Positions 1 through 6,050 of a stretch of 7,013 nucleotides of DNA are shown piece by piece. The notes beneath the pieces are model-generated. The model was not told the origin of the DNA. It worked only from the letters and a program-made list of their open reading frames with translations, and did not search any database. Position 1 is the first letter of the stretch; each line of letters begins with the position of its first letter. Source of the stretch: Bryobacteraceae bacterium (GTDB lineage Bacteria > Acidobacteriota > Terriglobia > Bryobacterales > Bryobacteraceae); NCBI GenBank assembly GCA_014379815.1, contig JACMLA010000195.1:1-7013 (forward strand). The letters are read 5' to 3'. The translations under genes were made by a program, and so were the position numbers.

Positions 1-201
1 CTAGACGTGTATGTCGACAATACGCGCGTGCTAACGAAGGTCATCGATGGCAGCGCGACCGAGCGGGTCTGGCAGAAACTCGACGTTGAGTTGTTGCCAT
101 TCGCGAATCAAACAGCTACGATCCGGCTGATTCAGCGCGTTCTGCAGGGGCCTGACAAATCGCCAGGCAACGCTTACTGGCGACGGCTGGCTTTGCGTTA
201 G
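1..201 (+). CDS. C-terminal fragment of an unidentified, probably secreted protein
   Basis: The frame is open from the first base and stops at TAG 199-201, giving 66 residues of a gene that begins upstream of the window. The GTG at base 7 is not a believable start because the reading frame continues upstream of it. The residues alternate in a beta-strand style (VYVDNTRV, WQKLDVELLPF, TATIRLIQRV) and end with AYWRRLALR. This resembles the last strands of the beta-sandwich, carbohydrate-binding-like domains that often close secreted enzymes or surface proteins in Acidobacteria. That resemblance is an impression from sequence style and no catalytic motif is visible. The stop codon lies inside a perfect inverted repeat (197-211). 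The gene is co-directional with everything downstream but is separated from it by the widest gap in the window, so it probably belongs to a different transcription unit. Confidence 0.6.
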   Translation, partial: LDVYVDNTRVLTKVIDGSATERVWQKLDVELLPFANQTATIRLIQRVLQGPDKSPGNAYWRRLALR

Positions 202-211
202 CCTGGCTAAC
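197..211. repeat. Inverted repeat 1 (GTTAGCC-T-GGCTAAC)
   Basis: The 7-base arms GTTAGCC and GGCTAAC are perfect reverse complements around a single central T, and the repeat overlaps the stop codon of the first gene. Its outer pentamers, GTTAG and CTAAC, recur in inverted repeat 2. No run of T follows, so an intrinsic terminator is unlikely. A protein-binding site is the more likely role, although chance cannot be excluded for so short a palindrome. Confidence 0.4.
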
Positions 212-286
212 ACCCCGTAACTTATTCGTACATTGCCGCATGCAACTACGACAGGGAATCTCAATCCGTTACTGTGACACACGGAT

Positions 287-306
287 GACGTTAGCACACT
301 AACGTC
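287..306. promoter_or_regulatory. Inverted repeat 2, candidate operator upstream of the Crp/Fnr gene
   Basis: GACGTTAG and CTAACGTC form perfect 8-base arms around the 4-base spacer CACA. Read from the centre this is GTTAG-N4-CTAAC. FNR-type sites (TTGAT-N4-ATCAA) have the same 5-4-5 geometry, although the letters differ. It lies 60 bases before the preferred ATG of the adjacent Crp/Fnr-family regulator, a usual place for an autoregulatory site. No T-run follows, which argues against a terminator. Binding by the neighbouring regulator is inferred from position and shape only. Confidence 0.45.
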
Positions 307-310
307 GAAA

Positions 311-329
311 CTAAACGCCCAGCGCTTAG
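311..329. repeat. Inverted repeat 3 (imperfect, CTAAACGC / GCGCTTAG)
   Basis: Eight-base arms at 311-318 and 322-329 match at seven of eight positions around the spacer CCA. The repeat starts only five bases after inverted repeat 2 and again carries CTAA and TTAG, here at its outer ends. It could be a second, weaker binding site or a hairpin in the regulator's leader mRNA. It ends seven bases before the alternative GTG start at 336. Confidence 0.3.
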
Positions 330-365
330 TCTTAGGTGTGCCAGCAAGTTGCAAATACGGACAAG

Positions 366-1103
366 ATGCCGAAGGACCCAGAATCCGAGCGCCAGACCTT
401 ACGGGATCACGGCAGTTGCAAAGCCCTGACCGATCTCACCCTAAAGCATCTCTCGAGTGACCCCTCAATCGGCCGTCGAAGGCGTTACCTGAAAGGCTCT
501 GAAATCTGGGGTACTGAGGACAAGGCAGATCGTCTTTATATGCTGCAGCGTGGCCAGGTGCTCATTCTGATCAACAACTCGTCAGGGCATGAGGTTATTC
601 TTCGGGTTGTCGAACCCGGACAGCCCTTCGGCGAACTTTGCTTTTGCGCGGAACATGGCGGTGTGCGGGAGAACTGCGCTCGCGCGATGACACAGTGCGA
701 AGCAGTCGAACTTGACTTTAGCCGGTTCCTGAAGTATTTCGAGGAGAGCCGGAATGCTCTGAGAGAACTGGTTTTTACGCTGTGCACGCGGCTGGCTCAA
801 GCCGAGCGTCGCATTGACGTGCTTTCTTATCGCGCGGCAGAGGATCGATTGGCACGGCTGTTGCTCCAGGAAGCAAAGGCCAAGGGAACACCGAGCACTA
901 AACACCAAGGAGAGATGACATTACCTCTCAGCCACGAGGAGATCGCACTCACGGCTGCAATGAGCAGGCCCCACGTCACCGTCACGATGGGGAGGCTGCG
1001 GAAACTTGGGCTGGTCGACTATGGGCGAGATACTCAGCTTCGAATAAACATTGCCGCCATGCTTGACTTTGTCACAAAACCCAAGCGCACGACGAATCGT
1101 TGA
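366..1103 (+). CDS. Crp/Fnr-family transcriptional regulator
   Basis: This is a 245-residue DNA-binding regulator with the usual two-domain layout. A cyclic-nucleotide-binding-type beta-barrel covers about residues 35-125 and includes FGEL at 88-91. A dimerisation helix follows (about 121-155), then a winged helix-turn-helix (about 156-235). Against E. coli CRP by eye, the arginine of the cAMP phosphate pocket is kept (R101) but the next serine is glutamate. In the recognition helix SRPHVTVTMGRLRKLGLV (200-217) the arginine is kept and the usual glutamate is replaced by proline. Effector and operator are therefore probably not the E. coli ones. There are six cysteines, including CFC at 92-94, but no FNR-like N-terminal cluster. 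I prefer ATG 366, preceded by a weak ACGGA. GTG 336 would add ten residues but has no ribosome site. As first gene of the co-directional run, it probably controls that run and itself. Confidence 0.9.
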   Translation: MPKDPESERQTLRDHGSCKALTDLTLKHLSSDPSIGRRRRYLKGSEIWGTEDKADRLYMLQRGQVLILINNSSGHEVILRVVEPGQPFGELCFCAEHGGVRENCARAMTQCEAVELDFSRFLKYFEESRNALRELVFTLCTRLAQAERRIDVLSYRAAEDRLARLLLQEAKAKGTPSTKHQGEMTLPLSHEEIALTAAMSRPHVTVTMGRLRKLGLVDYGRDTQLRINIAAMLDFVTKPKRTTNR

Positions 1104-1114
1104 TTCTCAACCCG

Positions 1115-1130
1115 AAAAAGGAACCACTTG
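1115..1130 (+). promoter_or_regulatory. Ribosome binding site fixing a TTG start
   Basis: The A-rich stretch AAAAAGGA lies five bases before TTG 1128-1130. The upstream gene ends with TGA 1101-1103 in the same reading frame, so the next gene must start after base 1103. TTG 1128 is the only plausible start codon before the lipoprotein signal sequence, and the first in-frame ATG would remove that signal. The rare start codon is therefore well supported. Confidence 0.75.
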
Positions 1131-2804
1131 GTAAAACAAAGCTATCTCTCTGCGGCCGCACTATTGTTGGCCGGTTGCGGCCCCGATACGTCTGGCCCAA
1201 AATCACAAAACACCACTTCAAGGTCGGATGGTCCGGTGGTGGAAGCGTCGGTCAAACAAAACAATAACCCCGGTCACCAGTCCGGTAATGCTTCAGCCGG
1301 GAAGGCAGTGTTTCGTTTCGAAACGTTCGGTAATGAAGGCTTCTGGACAGATGCCATGCGCCTTCCAAAAGGGATGATGGACGCGAAGTTTACCCCTGTC
1401 CAGGCGCTGAAGGCAGGCTTGCAGGTGGACGCAGACGCGTTGGATCCTGCAACGGTGGCTGCAATAAAAAGGGAGCTTGCAACAGACCTCTCGCCGCAAA
1501 ATGCGCCATTGCTGAACGACCCGAAGACCACTATCAAGCTGGTAAATGCCAATGCTGTGGTTGGGGTAGTCGCGGTAGATACCAATGGCGATGGCAAACT
1601 GACTGTCGAAGCCGGGGATAAAGTTGGCATCGCGTGCGCTATCTGTCACACGATCACTGACAATTCGGTTTACGAGCTGCCGAAAGGTGGCTCGATCGGT
1701 CGCAGGATAGACGGCCCGGCAAACAACCACCTCAACATGGGCGCGCTGCTGGCAATGGCGGCAAATTCACGGGCATACTATCCAAACCTGCAGGCTGAAC
1801 TCGGGGGTAAGACGATTGGGCGGGCTCCAAAGGGCCTTACGAAAGACTCGACGGAAGCTGAGGTGGATGCTTATTTGACTAACCCGGAGTTCTATCCCGT
1901 GGGGACGTTCGATGAAACCGCGGACGGGAATGGAAACCCGGTGGCAAACACTCCTTTCTTCAGAACTGATTTAGCTGCTCCCTGGGGATCATCTGGCGCA
2001 AATAACAAACTGGATGACATTGCAAACGGGTCCTACACGATCAATCTGGATCTGACCACGCTTGTAACTCCTGAAGGACGACAAATGTTGAAGAGTAAAG
2101 GTGGAGCCTCCGGAGAAGAACTGGCGAACAACTATGCTGCCATTCTGAAAGCCACTGGGGTTACCGGATACCCCTTTGTTAAGGCGGCAGTTACCGGGCG
2201 CGCCGGGGAAGCAGCTACACCGGCTGGAAGGCGCGTAGATAACAAGAAGTTGCTGGACATGAACGCCTACACGGATGGTCTTCAGGCGCCGAAAGGATCG
2301 CAGGCAGACCTGGCAAGCAGCGCGCGGGGGCGTGACCTTTTCCGGCAGAACTGCACCACTTGCCATAACGTCGATCAAAGTGTGCCTGTACCCTCCATGC
2401 TCGTCGACATGAGGACCATTTGGCCCGGATACAGCCCCTCAATCGCCGCTCAGCGGAAAGCGCCAATGAGCCCTATACAAAACTCCGCCGGAGTGTTCGA
2501 TGACAAAATGATCGTCGAAGACGCAAGTGACCGGGGCGAGAAGCGCGGCGCTGCCCTCCCGCTGCTGCTCGATCTTGCACGGAAGCCGTACTACCTGCAC
2601 GATGCTTCTGTTCCTACACTTGACGCGCTTCTCGATCGGAGCCGTGGAGAGAAAGCACCGCATCCTTTCTACATCACCAACGCAGACGAGCGCGGTGATG
2701 TAGTTCAATTCCTGAAGGGTCTCGACACGACATCTCACAACTCTGCGGGACGTCCTGCCTTCAAGGGGAACGCCGCACTCCTGCTGCTCCATCTTTTCCG
2801 ATGA
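1128..2804 (+). CDS. Di-heme c-type cytochrome lipoprotein, MauG/cytochrome c peroxidase-like
   Basis: This 558-residue protein begins with a short lipoprotein signal ending in the lipobox LAGC (C17), so it should be lipid-anchored outside the inner membrane. It has two heme c attachment motifs, CAICH (170-174) and CTTCH (409-413). The C-terminal stretch HDASVPTLDALLDRSRGEKA (491-510) is typical of the MauG/bacterial cytochrome c peroxidase group. The hemes lie about 240 residues apart, wider than in classical peroxidases. Nearer relatives may therefore be larger di-heme oxidases or the rubber-oxygenase (RoxA) type, and the substrate cannot be read from sequence. DTNGDGKLT (151-159), just before the first heme, resembles a calcium-binding EF-hand loop, with its acidic closing residue at position 11 instead of 12. 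The protein follows the regulator after 24 bases and probably shares its transcript. Family membership is secure, but the exact activity is not. Confidence 0.87.
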   Translation: MVKQSYLSAAALLLAGCGPDTSGPKSQNTTSRSDGPVVEASVKQNNNPGHQSGNASAGKAVFRFETFGNEGFWTDAMRLPKGMMDAKFTPVQALKAGLQVDADALDPATVAAIKRELATDLSPQNAPLLNDPKTTIKLVNANAVVGVVAVDTNGDGKLTVEAGDKVGIACAICHTITDNSVYELPKGGSIGRRIDGPANNHLNMGALLAMAANSRAYYPNLQAELGGKTIGRAPKGLTKDSTEAEVDAYLTNPEFYPVGTFDETADGNGNPVANTPFFRTDLAAPWGSSGANNKLDDIANGSYTINLDLTTLVTPEGRQMLKSKGGASGEELANNYAAILKATGVTGYPFVKAAVTGRAGEAATPAGRRVDNKKLLDMNAYTDGLQAPKGSQADLASSARGRDLFRQNCTTCHNVDQSVPVPSMLVDMRTIWPGYSPSIAAQRKAPMSPIQNSAGVFDDKMIVEDASDRGEKRGAALPLLLDLARKPYYLHDASVPTLDALLDRSRGEKAPHPFYITNADERGDVVQFLKGLDTTSHNSAGRPAFKGNAALLLLHLFR

Positions 2805-2851
2805 AGTGACGTTCGCACACGCAGTCTGTTGGTTTTCTACTTCCACATTCC

Positions 2852-2857
2852 GGAGGA
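2852..2857 (+). promoter_or_regulatory. Strong ribosome binding site for the PEP-CTERM gene
   Basis: GGAGGA ends six bases before ATG 2864. It is the clearest Shine-Dalgarno sequence in the window and fixes the start of the next gene. This suggests its product is made at a higher level than those of its neighbours, whose ribosome sites are weaker. Confidence 0.75.
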
Positions 2858-2863
2858 TAACGA

Positions 2864-3733
2864 ATGAAACTCATATCGAGTCGCGCGGCGATGGTGCTGG
2901 TTGCCATAGTCGCCCTTGGCACCACTCAACTGCCGGCGGCTCCCTTGCTGGTAAACCTAACGGATGACGCCACCACGCTGGCGCAAGCCATCACTGGCAG
3001 CGGCGTCACTTTAGTTGGAACGCCCACCCGCAGTTTCCAACCTGGCCAGGCCGGAACATTCACAAATTTCGATTCCGGCCCTTTCTCGCAGACGAATGGG
3101 AGTTCCGGTCAGTTCAACATTGCGTCGGGCATCCTGTTAACAACCGGAATTGCGTCAGGTGCGGAAGGTAACTATATCGGCGGGCCCAATTTTGATGCTT
3201 CCGGAAGCGGGAATCCGCAACTCACTGCCCTGAGTGGCACCGACACGTTCGATGCAGCCGTCCTGACCATCCAGTTCAACAGCACTAACCCGAACCTGTT
3301 CTTCAGTTATGCATTCGCTTCGGCTGAATATCCTGCGTTTATCGGAGGATTTTCCGATGCGCTCGCCATATTTGTGAATGGCATAAACATCGCGCTGGTA
3401 CCCGGAACGACCACACCGGTGTCCATCAACAGCATAAATGCAGACCTAAACTCCAGCTTTTTTACCCAGTACTCAAATCCAGGCACACCTTTCAACTACG
3501 GGGGCGTCACGACCCTTCTCACCGCAAGAGCTAATGTGTCGACCACTTCCGTCAACACGATTCAGATTGCGATCGCTGATTCTCTTGACGGCTCTCTGGA
3601 TTCGGCGATCTTTATCCCGGCCAACAGTCTTACCGCGGTTCCGGAACCAGGAGGCCTGCTGGTTTTTCCAGCCGGAGTTGCGCTGCTCGGCGCCCTGGCC
3701 GCGTATCGTCGGAGAGCCTGCGGTCATGAGTAA
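2864..3733 (+). CDS. Choice-of-anchor L domain protein with PEP-CTERM sorting signal
   Basis: The 289-residue product is an exported surface protein. It has a signal peptide (about 1-26, ending near LPAA) and a choice-of-anchor L domain from about residue 31 to 255. Landmarks are TDDATTLAQAITGSGV (33-48), SGILLTTG (88-95), FSYAFASAEYPAF (147-159) and the strand AIFVNGINIALVPGT (168-182). The family usually reads FASEEY, and here the first glutamate of that motif is alanine. The C-terminus is a full PEP-CTERM signal: VPEP at 259-262, a hydrophobic segment at about 264-280 and the arginine cluster RRR (282-284). This signal is recognised by an exosortase (EpsH-type), which is not in the window, and typically marks proteins destined for the cell surface or exopolysaccharide matrix. 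It sits 59 bases after the cytochrome gene. The molecular function of the domain is not known. Confidence 0.9.
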   Translation: MKLISSRAAMVLVAIVALGTTQLPAAPLLVNLTDDATTLAQAITGSGVTLVGTPTRSFQPGQAGTFTNFDSGPFSQTNGSSGQFNIASGILLTTGIASGAEGNYIGGPNFDASGSGNPQLTALSGTDTFDAAVLTIQFNSTNPNLFFSYAFASAEYPAFIGGFSDALAIFVNGINIALVPGTTTPVSINSINADLNSSFFTQYSNPGTPFNYGGVTTLLTARANVSTTSVNTIQIAIADSLDGSLDSAIFIPANSLTAVPEPGGLLVFPAGVALLGALAAYRRRACGHE

Positions 3734-3773
3734 AACCTATTTGAACGTCGCATTTTCAGAACGGAGAACAACA

Positions 3774-4898
3774 ATGCCTATTAATTTCAAGACTCTTGCA
3801 ACAAACATCTTCTTATTTTCAGTGGTGGCCATCGTTCCCGGCATCCAGGCTCAGAGCGCACCCGGCGCCATGTTCGCAATGACAAACAGAGCCGCCAATA
3901 ACGAGGTAATTGCCTTCGCCCGAGCCGCCAATGGCACCCTGACTCAGACTGGCCGTTTCTCTACGCGAGGCAATGGCATCGGAGTTGACTTCGATACACA
4001 GGGCGGTCTAACGCTCAGCAGCGATCGCCGGTTTCTCTACGCGTGTAATCCGGGAAGCGACGACGTGACTGTCTTCGCCGTGAATGGAAGCGCGTTGACG
4101 TTTCTGCAAAAGGTGTACGCAGGCGACCAGCCACTTAGCATCACATTTTCCCGCAACCTGGCTTATGTACTTGACGGATCGGTAGCGGGCAATGGCATCA
4201 GGGGTTTTACGGTGGCGGCCAACGGCACCCTGACAGCTATTCCAGATGCATTCAAATTGTTGAGCTCTCCGATTGCCGTTCCCGGCGAGGTTCGATTTAA
4301 TCCGGCCGGTAACCTGCTGGCAGTAACTCACAAGGTAGGAAGCATGATCGATATCTTCAGAATCGACGCGAACGGACGCCCAGGCGATCCCGTCCCGAAC
4401 CCCTCTGCTGGTCCGCGACCATTTGCTCTGAACTTTCGCAATGACGGGCGGTTGATAGTCGTAGAGGCTGGCCTCCCAACGCTGAACAACGCTGGCGTAT
4501 CTACTTACAACGTGAACCAGGCAACCGGCGTTCTCTCTGTGATTACCTCCTCCGCGAAAAATGGCCAGACCGATGGCTGCTGGATCGTGATAACCAACAA
4601 TCAAACGTATGCATACGATACAAATTTCGTCAGTGGCACGATTTCCAGCTATGTCCTTGGTGCGAACGGAACCGCTACCCTGCTGAATGGGTCCGCGGCT
4701 TTCACAGGGCCGGTAAGTCAGCCTACCGACCTTGCTTTTAGCTCCGATAGCCGCTACATCTACACGCTGCTCAGAGGTACAGGAGGCGTTGATGGGTACA
4801 GAGTGGAAGACAATGGCAGTCTGACCGCGCTTGGCGTTTTCGGCGTGGGTGGCGGTCTTCCCCTGGCGGACGGCGCTTCAGGCCTGGCCGGGTATTAA
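3774..4898 (+). CDS. Secreted lactonase-like seven-bladed beta-propeller protein
   Basis: The 374-residue product has a signal peptide (hydrophobic core about 11-24, likely cleavage after IQA near residue 26). A propeller of the lactonase / 6-phosphogluconolactonase-like family follows. A short strand-turn motif of the type ANGTLT recurs about seven times, near residues 52, 105, 149, 200, 250, 298 and 347, each followed by segments such as SSDRRFLYA (82-90) and SSDSRYIYT (323-331). This repeat count fits seven blades. Exported members of this group are often binding or surface proteins instead of cytosolic lactonases, so enzyme activity is not claimed. I chose ATG 3774 because GGAGAA stands six bases before it and the signal peptide begins there. 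ATG 3726, which overlaps the end of the previous gene, would put a charged extension ahead of the signal. The gap to the PEP-CTERM gene is 40 bases. Confidence 0.82.
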   Translation: MPINFKTLATNIFLFSVVAIVPGIQAQSAPGAMFAMTNRAANNEVIAFARAANGTLTQTGRFSTRGNGIGVDFDTQGGLTLSSDRRFLYACNPGSDDVTVFAVNGSALTFLQKVYAGDQPLSITFSRNLAYVLDGSVAGNGIRGFTVAANGTLTAIPDAFKLLSSPIAVPGEVRFNPAGNLLAVTHKVGSMIDIFRIDANGRPGDPVPNPSAGPRPFALNFRNDGRLIVVEAGLPTLNNAGVSTYNVNQATGVLSVITSSAKNGQTDGCWIVITNNQTYAYDTNFVSGTISSYVLGANGTATLLNGSAAFTGPVSQPTDLAFSSDSRYIYTLLRGTGGVDGYRVEDNGSLTALGVFGVGGGLPLADGASGLAGY

Positions 4899-4924
4899 CG
4901 TTGACTACCTGACCCTGGAATATT

Positions 4925-6049
4925 ATGAATATCAAGAGAATTACATCACCTTTGGCGCCTGCGCTCGCTGTCGCCTTATCGTTCCCGATTGCTGCTGCCG
5001 CGCAGCAACCTGCCACGCCCAGCCATGCCGATCGCTCTGCCGCTGAAAAGATCGTTGCGGCCTGGCCCAACCGACCTAAGCTCGGAGCCAACCAGATGAT
5101 TGCCAAATATGGCGCCCCACAAGAGGCTACCTTAGAAAGGCTTGTCTGGCAAAACCAGGGCCCTTATAAGAGAATTACCGTGACCAGGGTGGAGCATCAC
5201 CACGATTTCCCCAAGCCCCACATGGACTATATAGAGCACACGATCGCATACCGTGTTCCGGCGGAGAAGGCAGGCGAACTCACAGCCTACGACGGCAGTC
5301 TCACGTTCGACAGAACGAGAGGCGAGATGTCAGCCCGATGCGACCTCGAAGGTCATAACATCCTGACGCTGAATCTCGCCAACGATATTGCAACCGCCAA
5401 CAAGAGCGCTCGACAGGCGCGCAAAGAGTTCGGTCAGAACGTTGTCGATGACGCTTTGGGCAAATATCCGCCTTACACAACGGCGCTCAGGTTTGAACCG
5501 GAGAAGAACAACGTTACGTTTGCTGACACCCCTGTAATCCCAGGCTCACCTGAACGGCCGATAACCGACCCGAATACCAGAAGCAGAAGCAAAGAGAGCG
5601 CAGGAGACGGGGAGATTCTCGGATTCATCGGGGCCGTCAGCGACAACGAAATTGTGGCAGCGCTCGAAGCCGGGAAGAAGAAGCTAAGCCCAGCTGTAAC
5701 TGCCTACGCGAAGATGCTGCATCAGGAGCACGGCAAGAACCTCGAAGCGACACTCGCGCTGGGACAGAAGATCAATGTCACGCCGATTGAAACTGCAGCC
5801 GTAGACAAGCTGCGCGTTAGTGGCGCAGGGGAACTTGCAGCATTGGCACCGCTCGAAGGCAATGAGTTTGGAAGCGCTTACTTACTAGCCATGATCAAGG
5901 ACCATACTGAAGTTCTGGGAATGATTGACAACCAGCTCTTAAAGAGGGCGGAGAATGAGGCCGTGAAGAAACATCTTACAGACACGCGCAGCCACGTAGC
6001 CAACCATCTCGCGGAAGGCAAAAAACTTCAGGCCAGCCTGAAGCAGTAG
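4925..6049 (+). CDS. Exported two-domain protein: His-rich N-terminal domain plus DUF4142
   Basis: The product has 374 residues. A signal peptide (about 1-26, ending AAAA before QQPA) sends it to the periplasm. The first domain (about 38-195) contains the histidine-rich stretch HHHDFPKPHMDYIEH (91-105), followed by YRVPAEKAGELTAYDGSL (109-126) and MSARCDLEGHN (135-145). I recall similar stand-alone uncharacterised periplasmic proteins but cannot name the family. A proline-rich linker (about 200-222) leads to an all-helical C-terminal half (about 229-374) that matches DUF4142, a ferritin-like four-helix domain. Likely metal-site residues there include H266, E268, H269, H327, H357 and H361. Metal binding is inferred. 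The start has only a weak GGAA ribosome site. The next gene, a metal carrier, begins one base after this stop, which suggests coupled translation and a shared role in metal handling. Confidence 0.8.
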   Translation: MNIKRITSPLAPALAVALSFPIAAAAQQPATPSHADRSAAEKIVAAWPNRPKLGANQMIAKYGAPQEATLERLVWQNQGPYKRITVTRVEHHHDFPKPHMDYIEHTIAYRVPAEKAGELTAYDGSLTFDRTRGEMSARCDLEGHNILTLNLANDIATANKSARQARKEFGQNVVDDALGKYPPYTTALRFEPEKNNVTFADTPVIPGSPERPITDPNTRSRSKESAGDGEILGFIGAVSDNEIVAALEAGKKKLSPAVTAYAKMLHQEHGKNLEATLALGQKINVTPIETAAVDKLRVSGAGELAALAPLEGNEFGSAYLLAMIKDHTEVLGMIDNQLLKRAENEAVKKHLTDTRSHVANHLAEGKKLQASLKQ

Positions 6050-6050
6050 C

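Noticed and set aside
233..261. Possible promoter TTGCCG-17 bases-GAATCT before the regulator
   Set aside because: The spacing is right but the -10 match is poor and similar weak pairs are easy to find by chance, so no promoter is claimed.
197..306. Inverted repeats 1 and 2 as intrinsic terminators
   Set aside because: Neither stem is followed by a T-rich run, and stem 1 has only a one-base centre. Operator or chance palindrome fits better.
31..354. Open frame on the minus strand (107 codons) covering the control region
   Set aside because: It runs antisense through the tail of the first gene and the inverted-repeat region, has no recognisable domain or ribosome site, and looks like a chance frame.
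1099..1111. GTTGATTCTCAAC as an FNR box
   Set aside because: FNR sites need six bases between TTGA and TCAA, and here there are only three. It is kept only as a small dyad.
3534..3773. Upstream extension of the propeller frame into the PEP-CTERM gene
   Set aside because: The segment reads as arginine-rich out-of-frame sequence over the well-supported PEP-CTERM end, and the signal peptide and ribosome site place the start at 3774.
4008..4604. Long minus-strand open frame (198 codons) inside the propeller gene
   Set aside because: The forward frame shows a clear signal peptide and seven-fold repeat, while the antisense product has no family resemblance. It is a shadow of the real gene.
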